This document shows positions 19,313-26,852 of a DNA stretch of 64,000 nt, in pieces. The position numbers and the translations under genes are program-made. Positions within the stretch are counted from its first letter, which is position 1; each line of letters starts with the position of its first letter. Below the pieces are notes generated by a model. The model was not told the origin of the DNA. It ran no database searches and was given only the letters and a program-made list of their open reading frames with translations. Origin of the DNA: Nocardia sp. MH4 (GTDB lineage: Bacteria > Actinomycetota > Actinomycetes > Mycobacteriales > Mycobacteriaceae); the NCBI RefSeq assembly GCF_019266065.1, contig NZ_LPNR01000112.1:372001-436000 (forward strand). The letters run 5' to 3'.

Positions 19313-19759
19313 TCAGGCGTCGCGCACCGCCGTGACGATCGCGACCACCGCCGCGGACAGCGCGGCGATCACGACTCCGGCGAGGACGACCGCCGCGCCG
19401 AAGATCGCGAACTGCGCCCAGCCCACCATGAGGGCGGCCACACCCAGGATCACCACGGCCGCGTCGACGACCACCGCGGCCAGCACGAGATCATCGCGGT
19501 CCAGCAGGCGCGGGGTCAGCGCGACGGTGGCCAGGCCCAGCAGGACCGATACCAGCCCGGCCGCGACGAAGACCGGAACGGCCATTCCGGTGCCGACGTC
19601 GGCTCCCAGGATCAGCGCGGCGAAGAGGACGATGCCGTACAGGACGCGAATCGCGCCCACTCCGCGCAGCGTCCACGAGGGCACATCGACGGGGGCTCCC
19701 CCGGTGGTGGAGGTCTGGGTCGCGTACGCCATGCGCACGGTTGCCACCTGGCTGGTCAT
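19313..19759 (-). CDS. Four-helix membrane protein, 148 aa
   Basis: About 28 polar N-terminal residues precede four hydrophobic segments: near residues 35-55, 60-82, 90-110 and 115-140, with IVLFAALILGADVG in the first. There are no charged catalytic residues or known motif, so the function cannot be assigned. A pronounced palindrome lies just upstream (19776-19813). A related word lies before the next TetR gene, which suggests that this TetR represses the membrane protein gene. Confidence 0.75.
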   Translation of the reverse strand: MTSQVATVRMAYATQTSTTGGAPVDVPSWTLRGVGAIRVLYGIVLFAALILGADVGTGMAVPVFVAAGLVSVLLGLATVALTPRLLDRDDLVLAAVVVDAAVVILGVAALMVGWAQFAIFGAAVVLAGVVIAALSAAVVAIVTAVRDA

Positions 19760-19775
19760 ATCCGCTCCTTCGACA

Positions 19776-19813
19776 TTTTCACACCTGCGTGCAATTGCAC
19801 GCTATTGTGAAAA
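19776..19813. promoter_or_regulatory. 38-bp palindrome upstream of the membrane protein gene
   Basis: The two 19-bp half sites match at 16 of 19 positions. The centre GCGTGCAATTGCACGC (19787-19802) is a perfect 16-bp palindrome, and the outer TTTTCACA / TGTGAAAA arms are also perfect. It lies 16 bp before the start codon, where a bound repressor would block transcription or the promoter itself. Confidence 0.7.
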
Positions 19814-19946
19814 TACGCCCGGTGCACAAGCGTGTGCAAGCGGTCGTGGGGGGACTCACAGACCCCCGGCTGCGTGCCCGACAGCACACCCGGATCTCCT
19901 CGCGGACAGCGTGTTTCGAGGTGCGATCGCTGCCGCGAGACCGCGG

Positions 19947-20573
19947 TCAGTGCCGCGCGGCGATGTGCGCGATCTCGGCGGCCGCGCGGCGATCGACGCC
20001 CGTCGCGAGCAGGCACGCCAGGGCCGCGTCCCGCGCGGCGTCCGCATCGACCCACTCACCGTCGCTGTGCGCGTTCAGCAAGGCGAGCACCAGCGCCGTG
20101 AGTACCCTGGACACCGCCGCGGGCGGAAGGTGGTCGGCGAAGGTTCCGTCGGCTTGACCAGCGGCTATCAAGGTGACCAGGCGGGCGCGAACGGGCGCGA
20201 GCCGGTCGGTCATCCGCGCCCGCGACCCGGCTTCCTCCAGGCGGAGCAGCAGCTGGAACCCGTCACCGACGGCCCACAGCGCGACCGCCATATCGGCGAT
20301 CGCCCTGGCGGGCGGTTGCGCGGTGTCGATACTGTCCAGCGCCCGATCGACCTGCTCGAAGGCTTCGTCGAGCATGCCGTCGATCAACGCTTCCCTGGTG
20401 GGGAAATGACCGTAGAGGGTGCGCCGGACCATGCCCGCGGCGGCGGCGATGTCTTCCATGCTCGCCAGCGGATTACGCAACAACTCGTCCCCGGCCACAG
20501 CGATGATCCGTCGCCGGTTGGCCAGTGCGCGCGGCCCGAGGCCTGCGGTGGTCGAGTGCGTCGTCGCAGTCAC
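19947..20573 (-). CDS. TetR family regulator
   Basis: A 208-aa TetR protein. The HTH lies at about residues 25-65 and includes MEDIAAAAGMVRRTLYGHF. The C-terminal half is hydrophobic and alanine-rich, ending in a helix with DRRAAAEIAHIAARH. The GTG at 20573 has an AAGGA ribosome binding site; the frame upstream lacks homology. Palindromic words occur on both sides (19776-19813 and 20605-20624). This suggests autoregulation and control of the neighbouring membrane protein gene, and perhaps of the divergent methyltransferase operon. Confidence 0.85.
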   Translation of the reverse strand: MTATTHSTTAGLGPRALANRRRIIAVAGDELLRNPLASMEDIAAAAGMVRRTLYGHFPTREALIDGMLDEAFEQVDRALDSIDTAQPPARAIADMAVALWAVGDGFQLLLRLEEAGSRARMTDRLAPVRARLVTLIAAGQADGTFADHLPPAAVSRVLTALVLALLNAHSDGEWVDADAARDAALACLLATGVDRRAAAEIAHIAARH

Positions 20574-20604
20574 GTACGTCCTTTCACCCACCACCCTCCC
20601 ACAT

Positions 20605-20624
20605 CTGCGCAAAGGTGTGCAAAA
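20605..20624. promoter_or_regulatory. Candidate second site for the 19947-20573 TetR
   Basis: Read on the minus strand, this 20-mer starts TTTTGCACACC and continues into TTTGCGCAG, close to the half site TTTTCACACCTGCG of the 19776-19813 palindrome. It lies 31 bp before the TetR start, in the gap shared with the divergent methyltransferase operon. Confidence 0.45.
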
Positions 20625-20728
20625 TTGTGGCGGCAGCGGACCGAGCCGTCCTGTGCTGATTACCCCGGCGCTCTCGGGGCATTCGGTCCACATGACCCGA
20701 ATTCGCCGACCCGTCGCGGAGCGCTGAC

Positions 20729-21400
20729 GTGCTGGTTGTGCGCGCTCCGCGCGTGTACCGCCCGCAGGCCGACACCTGGTTGCTGTGCCGAGCGCTGCGC
20801 GAGCTGTCACCGGTGGGCGGTGGACGCGTGCTGGACGTCTGCGCCGGCACCGGCGTGCTGAGCCTGGCCGCCGCCGCGGCGGGGGCGCACAGTGTCACAG
20901 CGGTCGACCTGTCCTGGCCCGCGCTGATGTCGACCTGGCTGAACTGTCGCCTCCGTGGCGTCACGGTGCAACTGCTGCACGGCGATTTCACCGCCGCACT
21001 GCGGCTGGCGCGATTCGACCTCGTGCTGGCCAACCCGCCGTATGTCCCCTCCGCGGCGCACACCGCCCGCGGCGCCGCGCTCGCCTGGGACGCGGGACCC
21101 GACGGCAGGAATGTGCTCGACCGGTTGTGCGCGACGCTGCCCGATCTGCTCACCGAACGCGGCGTCGGGTTGATCGTGCACTCGGTGATGAGCGATACCG
21201 ACCGCAGTCTGGCGCAGCTGCGCGATCGCGGTGTCGATGCCAGGGTGGTCACCTCCGACACCATCCCGTTCGGGCCGGTCCTGCGCTCGCGCGCCGGTTG
21301 GCTGGCCGCGCAGGGCCATCTCGCGCCCGGACAGCGTCACGAGGAATTGGTGGTGATCCGTGTCGACCGAACATCGTGTCCCGTCGGTGACCACTCCTGA
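20729..21400 (+). CDS. HemK2/MTQ2-like SAM-dependent methyltransferase
   Basis: The 223-aa protein has a class I methyltransferase fold. Motif I is VLDVCAGTGVLSLAA (about residues 34-48), and the active-site NPPY tetrad sits at residues 102-105 in LVLANPPYVPS. NPPY is typical of amide-nitrogen methylation on glutamine, as in the release-factor modifying enzymes HemK/PrmC and MTQ2, or of adenine N6 methylation. It lacks the extra N-terminal domain of PrmC. It is the first gene of an overlapping trio with a CDGSH protein and a diiron protein, which suggests a substrate other than a release factor. Confidence 0.85.
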   Translation: MLVVRAPRVYRPQADTWLLCRALRELSPVGGGRVLDVCAGTGVLSLAAAAAGAHSVTAVDLSWPALMSTWLNCRLRGVTVQLLHGDFTAALRLARFDLVLANPPYVPSAAHTARGAALAWDAGPDGRNVLDRLCATLPDLLTERGVGLIVHSVMSDTDRSLAQLRDRGVDARVVTSDTIPFGPVLRSRAGWLAAQGHLAPGQRHEELVVIRVDRTSCPVGDHS

Positions 21401-21599
21401 GCCGAGGCGCGTCGTCCTCGTCGACAGCGGCCCCGCGTTGATCGACGGTCCGGTCGATCTGGTCACCCCCGACGGCAGCGTGCTGCACTGCGATCGGTTC
21501 CGGGTCGCGCTGTGCCTGTGCAAGCGCTCCTCGATCTACCCGCTGTGCGACACCAGCCATCGCCTGCGCCGTCGGCGCGAACAGGCGGACTCGGCGTGA
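21360..21599 (+). CDS. CDGSH iron-sulfur protein, 79 aa
   Basis: A small protein with a single CDGSH-type motif: C52-x-C54-x2-S57-x3-P61-x-C63-D64-x2-H67, which provides the three cysteines and one histidine that hold a [2Fe-2S] cluster in this family. The usual glycine after the aspartate is a threonine here. There is no membrane anchor. The GTG at 21360 overlaps the methyltransferase gene by 41 bp; another in-frame GTG at 21387 would shorten the overlap to 14 bp. Likely role: electron donor or acceptor for the diiron protein encoded next, with which it shares a 4-bp GTGA overlap. Confidence 0.85.
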   Translation: MSTEHRVPSVTTPEPRRVVLVDSGPALIDGPVDLVTPDGSVLHCDRFRVALCLCKRSSIYPLCDTSHRLRRRREQADSA

Positions 21600-22630
21600 G
21601 GACCGTCGACGTCGCGCCCCACCGCCAGTTGCCCGCACCGCGCGGTGACCTTTCCGCCGGGGTCGTCGAATTGCTGACACTCCCACCGGGTTCCACCGCG
21701 CCGACCGGCGCCGGGCACGACCCCTACGGCGACGATCTGCTGCTGGCCCTGCACACCTGCTACGAACTGCACTATCACGGCTTCGCCGGTGTCGACGACG
21801 ACTGGGAGTGGGATCCGGGCCTGCTGCGCTTGCGCGCGACCCTGGAGGCGGACCTGCTCGCGGCCCTGCGCGCCGATGTTCCCGGCGGCGCCGATGTCAC
21901 CGGCGAACTCGACCGCCTCCTGGAACCGTCACCCGAGGGCGTCGGCATCGCCGGATTCCTCGCCGAGCAGGGCACCGCCGATCACCTGCGCGAGTACTTC
22001 GTCCACCGCTCGATCTACCACCACATCGAAGCCGACCCCTACGCCTGGGTGATCCCGCGGCTGCGCGGGACGGCGAAGGCGGCGCTGGTCGCGGTGGAGT
22101 TCGACGAGTTCGGCGGCGGCCGAGGCGAGCGCGTCCACGCGCGGCTCTACGCCGACCTGCTCGCCGGCGCCGGGCTCGATCCCCGCTATCTGCACTACCT
22201 GGATGTGGTGCCCGCGCCGATGCTGGCATTGGTCGACATGATGTCGCTGTTCGGGCTGCATCGTGGCCTGCGGGCCGCCTCGATCGGGCATTTCGCGACC
22301 GCCGAGATCACCTCGTCGCCGGCCTCGCGCCGCTTCGCCGAGCTCGCCCGCACCCTGCTGCCGGACCCCGCGTGCGCGCACTTCTACGCCGAGCATGTCG
22401 AAGCCGACGCCGTGCACGAGCAGGTGATGCGCCACGACGTCATCGGCGCGCTGCTCGATGCCGAACCCGACGCCGCCGCCGTCGTCGTGTTCGGCATCCA
22501 GGCGACCTCGCTGCTCGAGGACCGCTTCGCCGACCACGTGCTGAGCTGCTGGGCGGCGGAGCGGACATCGCTGATCGCGGGGCGGGATCAGTCGATCGGC
22601 GGCCTGACCGCGTCGTCGACGCAGGTGTAG
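21596..22630 (+). CDS. Haem-oxygenase-like diiron redox enzyme (HDO type)
   Basis: The 344-aa helical protein matches the 'iron-containing redox enzyme' family (Haem_oxygenas_2 fold). Candidate iron ligands are grouped on three helices: E57-L-H59-Y-H61; H142, H143 and E145 with E168/E171; and H267, D271, H274 and E275 in EHVEADAVHEQVMRHD. Such enzymes use a labile diiron site and O2 to oxidise or cleave small carboxylates or amines in biosynthesis. I chose the GTG at 21596 because it overlaps the CDGSH stop (GTGA); the frame runs further upstream inside that gene. The 3' end overlaps the convergent STAS gene by 43 bp. Confidence 0.82.
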   Translation: MRTVDVAPHRQLPAPRGDLSAGVVELLTLPPGSTAPTGAGHDPYGDDLLLALHTCYELHYHGFAGVDDDWEWDPGLLRLRATLEADLLAALRADVPGGADVTGELDRLLEPSPEGVGIAGFLAEQGTADHLREYFVHRSIYHHIEADPYAWVIPRLRGTAKAALVAVEFDEFGGGRGERVHARLYADLLAGAGLDPRYLHYLDVVPAPMLALVDMMSLFGLHRGLRAASIGHFATAEITSSPASRRFAELARTLLPDPACAHFYAEHVEADAVHEQVMRHDVIGALLDAEPDAAAVVVFGIQATSLLEDRFADHVLSCWAAERTSLIAGRDQSIGGLTASSTQV

Positions 22631-23001
22631 TAGCGAAACAGCTGGCGGACACCGACCAGTTCCAGTGCGCGTTCGGCCGCCGCACCGCCGGTGACCAGGC
22701 GCAGTTCGATCCCGTGCCGCCAGGCGTCGGCTTTGATCTCGGCGAGCGAGGCGGCGACGCGAATGCTCAGGAATTCGGTCTCGCGCAGATCGAGGACCAT
22801 CACCCGGGTTCCGGAACTCCGCGTGCGATCCAGCAGTGCCCGCAGGTGGGGTCGATGGGCGGCATCGAGCTCACGACCGGCGAACAGGACCCAGCAGCCG
22901 GGCCGACCGGCACGTCGCAATCGCCGCGCCACCCACCCACGCGACGATCCGAGGTACCAGCGCAACCGGCTCGCATGCCGACGACCAGCGACGACAGCCA
23001 T
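22588..23001 (-). CDS. STAS-domain protein (anti-sigma antagonist-like)
   Basis: A 137-aa protein with an arginine-rich N-terminal tail (about 30 residues) and a STAS fold: WVLFAGRELDAAHRPHLRALL, then VMVLDLRETEFLSIRVAA. In classical antagonists the loop reads FLDS with a phosphorylatable serine. Here it reads FLSI, so regulation by phosphorylation may be altered. It lies downstream of the SigF-type sigma factor gene and its anti-sigma gene in the same direction, which suggests that it releases or tunes that sigma factor. The ATG at 23001 has a GGGAGG ribosome binding site. Confidence 0.8.
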   Translation of the reverse strand: MAVVAGRRHASRLRWYLGSSRGWVARRLRRAGRPGCWVLFAGRELDAAHRPHLRALLDRTRSSGTRVMVLDLRETEFLSIRVAASLAEIKADAWRHGIELRLVTGGAAAERALELVGVRQLFRYYTCVDDAVRPPID

Positions 23002-23110
23002 GGGGCCTCCCGCTCGAGAGGGCATTACGGACCGCCGCGAGGCTCCGCGACGGACCGGGGTGGCTGGACGTCTCAACCTGGATTGATTCTGGCACGCGCG
23101 TGCACCGCTG

Positions 23111-23947
23111 TCACTGCGCGGGCATCGGCTCCTCGCCGAGGGCCTGCTCTCGCAGCGACCCCAAGGTGCGCGCGAGGATTCGCGAGACCTGCATCTGGGA
23201 GACCCCCAGGCGCCGCGCGATCTCGCTCTGCGTCAGATTCTCGTAGAACCGCATCACCAGCACGCGGCGCTCCTCGCTCGGCAGCGCGGCGATCAGCGGG
23301 CGGACCGCGATCGCGTCCTCGGTCAGCTGATAGCACGGCTCGTCGGCACCGAGGGTGTCGGTGATCGGCTGGGCGGAGTTGTCGCGATCGTCCTGGGTGA
23401 ACCCGTCGATCGAGTTGGTCTGGTAGCCGTTGCTCGCGACGAGCGCCCTGGTGACCTCGACGAGGTCGACATCGAGTTCGGCGGCGAGCTCCTGGGCGTT
23501 GGGGACGCGGCCCAGGCGCTGGGACAGGTCCTCGGTGGCCGGGCCGATCAGCTGCTGGATCTCCTTGAGCCTGCGCGGGACGTGCACGGCCCAGGTGCGG
23601 TCCCGGAAATGCCTGCGGACCTCCCCCATGATCGTGGGGATCGCGAAGGACAGGAAGGTATAGCCGCGGGTGACGTCGAACCGGTCAACAGCCAGCAGGA
23701 GTCCGACCCGAGCGGTCTGCTCCAGATCGTCGAACTGCTCCCCGCGGCCGGTGAATTTCCGGGCGATGTGATCGGCCAGCGGCAGACACAGGCGGATGAC
23801 TTCGGCCCGGACGGCCGCGTAGTTCTCGTCACCGGGCGGCAGTGCTCGCATCTTCTCGAACCAGGGTTCGATGTTGTCGTAGCTGTCACCACGCGAATGG
23901 GATCGCTGGGCGGTCGAGTGTTCGGCTGTGGGGGCTTCCAATGTCAT
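23111..23947 (-). CDS. sigF: RNA polymerase sigma factor, SigF/SigB group
   Basis: A 278-aa group 3 sigma factor. Region 2 carries FDDLEQTARVGLLLAVDRFD and the DNA-melting segment YTFLSFAIPTIMGEVRRHFRD. Region 3 includes VPRRLKEIQQL. Region 4 ends in the HTH LTQSEIARRLGVSQMQVSRI, which reads the -35 element. The partner anti-sigma gene lies just upstream (76-bp gap), as in usfX-sigF of mycobacteria. Expected role: stationary-phase, stress or envelope response with promoters of the type GTTT-N15-GGGTA. Two such promoters occur within 1 kb. Confidence 0.88.
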   Translation of the reverse strand: MTLEAPTAEHSTAQRSHSRGDSYDNIEPWFEKMRALPPGDENYAAVRAEVIRLCLPLADHIARKFTGRGEQFDDLEQTARVGLLLAVDRFDVTRGYTFLSFAIPTIMGEVRRHFRDRTWAVHVPRRLKEIQQLIGPATEDLSQRLGRVPNAQELAAELDVDLVEVTRALVASNGYQTNSIDGFTQDDRDNSAQPITDTLGADEPCYQLTEDAIAVRPLIAALPSEERRVLVMRFYENLTQSEIARRLGVSQMQVSRILARTLGSLREQALGEEPMPAQ

Positions 23948-24023
23948 CGCCAGTTGCCTCGCTTCCGGGCGGTGTTCTCGGATATCTCCGGTATACCCCT
24001 TCCGGCGGGAAACTATGCGTGGA

Positions 24024-24461
24024 TCAGGACGCCGCTGGTCCGCGCACCCGGCGGATCCAGCCGAATTCGACGGCGGTCGGGTAGCCGTTGCCGCGCGGAT
24101 CGAAGTCTTCGTAGTGGGTGCTCAGCGCGTCGGTCAGGGTGGCGACGACGTGCCAGCCGAAGGCGTTCTCGTCGATCGCCACCGGGGTGCGGGCGTGGGT
24201 GGCGATGCGGGCACCGAGCGCGCCGTCGCCGCCGGTCAGCGTGCATTCGATGACGGCCGCCGGCGCGGCGACCAACACCAGGGCGGTGACCACCTCGTCC
24301 ACCGCCAGCAGCAGATCGGTGATCTCGTCGAGGGCGAAACCCTCGACGAGCAGAACGGTCTCGGCCAGCGCGTGCGCCATGGTCAATTGATCGAGTTCGG
24401 CCTGGACCTGGAATCCGACCGTTCTCGATCGCGGCGTCGTCTCACGATCTTCGTCTCGCAC
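24024..24461 (-). CDS. Anti-sigma factor, RsbW/UsfX type
   Basis: The 145-aa protein has a degenerate HATPase_c fold. The N-box helix reads LLLAVDEVVTALVLVA (about residues 50-65), and a glycine-containing segment near the C-terminus resembles mycobacterial RsbW (UsfX). Such proteins hold the SigF-type factor inactive and can phosphorylate STAS antagonists. The GTG at 24461 is preceded by GGGAGG. It should be co-transcribed with the sigma factor gene downstream. Confidence 0.78.
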   Translation of the reverse strand: MRDEDRETTPRSRTVGFQVQAELDQLTMAHALAETVLLVEGFALDEITDLLLAVDEVVTALVLVAAPAAVIECTLTGGDGALGARIATHARTPVAIDENAFGWHVVATLTDALSTHYEDFDPRGNGYPTAVEFGWIRRVRGPAAS

Positions 24462-24545
24462 GCGCCGCCTCCCTCGCACACCTCCACCGAATGGTCGCAG
24501 ACTACCCCGCGTCCGCTGCCCTTCTCGCACAGGACAATCCGGGCA

Positions 24546-24662
24546 TCACTTCGGGTCGTTCCCGGTCGACTCCGGTTCGTCGGGCCGCTTCGGGGACCGT
24601 CTTCGGTTCAGCAGAACTACCGCGACGACGACAACGAGCGCAATGATCAGCAGGACCTCCAT
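24546..24662 (-). CDS. Single-pass mini membrane protein, 38 aa
   Basis: A very short open frame encodes a hydrophobic helix at residues 2-18 (EVLLIIALVVVVAVVLL), followed by a basic NRRRSPKR stop-transfer segment and an acidic tail ending in DPK. This is the layout of a small N-out/C-in membrane peptide. It lies directly upstream of the anti-sigma gene on the same strand. A SigF-like promoter (24672-24696) precedes it at suitable distance. No family is recognised. Confidence 0.55.
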   Translation of the reverse strand: MEVLLIIALVVVVAVVLLNRRRSPKRPDEPESTGNDPK

Positions 24663-24671
24663 ACGGCGCGC

Positions 24672-24696
24672 GTACCCACCACCGCCGACCTCAATC
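24672..24696 (-). promoter_or_regulatory. SigF-like promoter, minus strand
   Basis: On the minus strand the sequence reads GATT, a 15-bp spacer, then GGGTAC, ending 9 bp before the ATG of the 38-aa membrane protein. It matches the GTTT-N15-GGGTA pattern of SigF-type promoters except for one -35 base. Confidence 0.45.
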
Positions 24697-24787
24697 GCGA
24701 TGGATCACGCGAAGTACTTCGCCGGGTCACGAAGGCATCGATGACCCGAGCACGGGAGTCCCGCGCGGGAATCCGTGGCCACGCGCT

Positions 24788-24812
24788 GTTTCCCCCTCCC
24801 GACGCCGGGTAC
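24788..24812 (+). promoter_or_regulatory. SigF-like promoter, plus strand
   Basis: GTTT at 24788-24791, a 15-bp spacer and GGGTAC at 24807-24812 give a full match to the actinobacterial SigF-type consensus. It lies 45 bp before the ATG of the small basic protein gene at 24858. The sigma factor gene itself lies about 1 kb away. Confidence 0.65.
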
Positions 24813-24857
24813 GGCCACGATGAACGAGATCGGACCTCACCGCAGGAGGGAGCGGTC

Positions 24858-25190
24858 ATGCCGCAGCAGGCGTGGAGCGACAAGCGCGAACGCCAGTACC
24901 AGCACATCAAGCAATCCCAGCGCGACCGTGGCGTCGGCGAGGACAGGGCAGAGGAGGTCGCCGCCCGCACCGTCAACAAGGAGCGCGCCCGCGCGGGGGA
25001 ATCGAAGACGTCGAGCAGACTGTCCCGGACGGATATGTCCTCCGGGCGACGCGGTGGTCAGCGTGCGCACCGGAAGGGACCGCGCGGGCTCACCCGCGAT
25101 CAGCTCTACGAGGAAGCCCGGAACCGCAATATCGAGGGCCGCTCGAAGATGAACAAGAAGCAGCTGGCCCACGCGCTGGGCCGGGACTGA
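24858..25190 (+). CDS. Small basic stress-type protein ('plasmid stabilization' family)
   Basis: A 110-aa highly charged protein. It starts QAWSDKRERQYQHIKQS and continues with EEVAARTVNKERARAG, then a glycine/arginine linker. The C-terminal motif is LTRDQLYEEARNRNIEGRS-KMNKKQLAHAL, which resembles a Rho-N/SAP helix-extension-helix that binds nucleic acid. The family is often labelled plasmid stabilization protein, without strong evidence, and is common on actinobacterial chromosomes. GGAGG precedes the ATG, and a SigF-like promoter lies upstream, so a stress role under SigF is plausible. Confidence 0.75.
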   Translation: MPQQAWSDKRERQYQHIKQSQRDRGVGEDRAEEVAARTVNKERARAGESKTSSRLSRTDMSSGRRGGQRAHRKGPRGLTRDQLYEEARNRNIEGRSKMNKKQLAHALGRD

Positions 25191-25199
25191 CCCCTCGCG

Positions 25200-26801
25200 T
25201 CAGCTCCCCCGCAGGGCCACGCTGTGCACGCCCGCGCGGCGACCGGAGAAGACGCAGTCGGCCAGCGACAGTCCGCTGACATAGGAGTTCGAACAGATGC
25301 CGACCGCGGCGCGTCCCGCCGCGAACAGACCCGGCACGATTCCGCCCGCCTCGGCCCGGACCGCGCCGGTGTCCTCGTCGACCAGCAGGCCGCCGAGGGT
25401 GAGCATCGGCATCGGGTAGGTCAGCCGGGCGCTGAACGAGATGTCGAGCAGGGTGAAGGGTCCGGTGCGGAGCGGGCGGCGGATGTCGTCGGGCTTCCCG
25501 AGGGGATCGGGCAGATCGTGGTCGATAGCGCGGTTGTGGGCGTCTACCGTCTCGCGCAGCGCGGCCGCGTCGACGCCCGCGCGGGTGGCCGCCTCTTCGA
25601 CGGTCCGGCCGCGGGCGCGCCCCATCCGCAGCAATCGCTCGGTCTGCATGCGCTGGAACCACACCGACTGCGGTCCGATCTGGGCGCGCGCCTCGGCTTC
25701 GAGTTCCGCGTCGACCAGCAGCCATGCCCGGTGGCCGGGACTCGTGGCCACGGCCGCGCCGAGCGCGGCGCCGTAGCGGGATTCGTCGATCATGCGCTGA
25801 CCCAGCGCATTCACGGCGATCGCGCCGAACAGGGCGCTGGGTGGGGCGATGAAGCGCCAGGTCGACAGCGCGTCCATCTTGCCGCTGGCGGCGCCGATCG
25901 CCTGGGCCATGGTGATGCCGCTGCCGTCGTCGCCCGCGGTGCCCAGCGGCAGGCCCTGCGACCACGGGTAGTCGGGGGCGTGCTGGGCGACCATCGCGCC
26001 GTTGGCGATGAATCCGCCCGTGGTGAGCACGACGCCGGACTTCGCCTGGATCCGCACCGGCGTGCCGTGTTTGCGTTCGATCCGGGCCAGCAGCGCTTCC
26101 ATCGCGTTGCGCAGACCCGGGTGGTACACGCCGGGTTTCGCCGAGATCCGGGCCAGGGCGGCGAAGCGGCGGCGCACGGCCGCGGGCGCACCGTCGAGGG
26201 TGACCGCCTCGATGCCGGTCACCTGGCCGTCCTCGACGACGAGCCGGGTCGCCCGGGTTCCGGTCCGGACGCGCACACCGTGCCTGGCCGCCGAGGCGGC
26301 CAGCGGCCCGAACAACGCCTTGCCCGACACACCGGGACCGTGAGCGCGGTGACCACGCTGACGTGGTTTCGCGAGATCCCGGTATCCGCCGGAGTTCTCG
26401 CTGCCGGAGTAGTACAGGTAGTAGTCGTCGGACGGGTAGGAGGTCTTGAAGGGACACAGCGACGCCTGGAAGGGCACGCCGTGCCCGGTCAGCCAGTCGA
26501 TCATCGCCGGCGATTGCTCGCAGAAGCGGCGCAGGGTCGCGGCGCTCACCGCGTCCCCGACCTCGGCTTCCAGGTAGGCGAGCATGGTGTCGACGTCGTC
26601 ATCGATGCCGGCGTCGCGTTGCACCCAGGTCCCGCCACCGGCGTAGACGATGCCGCCGGACAGCGCCGTCGCCCCACCGCCGAGATACCGGTCGATCGCC
26701 AGTACGTCGGCGCCCGCTTCCCGCGCGGTCAGCGCCGCGGCCACCCCCGCCCCGCCGTACCCGACGACCACGACATCGGCCGCACAGTCCCAAGCCCGCA
26801 C
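25200..26801 (-). CDS. KstD-like FAD-dependent oxidoreductase
   Basis: A 533-aa flavoprotein of the FAD_binding_2 family. It has the N-terminal motif VVVVGYGGAGVAAALTAREAG, the loop GGGATALSGGIVYAGGG, and a C-terminal ICSNSYVSGLSLADCVFSG segment where 3-ketosteroid dehydrogenases also carry a tyrosine-glycine pair. It probably dehydrogenates a cyclic ketone or steroid-like compound. I prefer the GTG at 26801 (RAWDCAADVV) because a GGAAGGTGGA ribosome binding site precedes it; the frame is open to 26894. A KstR-consensus operator lies 52 bp upstream, which supports a sterol link. It is convergent with the basic protein gene. Confidence 0.82.
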   Translation of the reverse strand: MRAWDCAADVVVVGYGGAGVAAALTAREAGADVLAIDRYLGGGATALSGGIVYAGGGTWVQRDAGIDDDVDTMLAYLEAEVGDAVSAATLRRFCEQSPAMIDWLTGHGVPFQASLCPFKTSYPSDDYYLYYSGSENSGGYRDLAKPRQRGHRAHGPGVSGKALFGPLAASAARHGVRVRTGTRATRLVVEDGQVTGIEAVTLDGAPAAVRRRFAALARISAKPGVYHPGLRNAMEALLARIERKHGTPVRIQAKSGVVLTTGGFIANGAMVAQHAPDYPWSQGLPLGTAGDDGSGITMAQAIGAASGKMDALSTWRFIAPPSALFGAIAVNALGQRMIDESRYGAALGAAVATSPGHRAWLLVDAELEAEARAQIGPQSVWFQRMQTERLLRMGRARGRTVEEAATRAGVDAAALRETVDAHNRAIDHDLPDPLGKPDDIRRPLRTGPFTLLDISFSARLTYPMPMLTLGGLLVDEDTGAVRAEAGGIVPGLFAAGRAAVGICSNSYVSGLSLADCVFSGRRAGVHSVALRGS

Positions 26802-26852
26802 CAGTCCACCTTCCGAGCCGACGCCGACCCCGTCGTCACCGTCCGACCCAAC

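Noticed and set aside
23993-24013. GTTT and GGGTAT words upstream of the sigma factor gene on the minus strand
   Set aside because: The spacer is only 11 bp, too short for a SigF-type promoter, and sigma genes of this type are usually read from before the anti-sigma gene.
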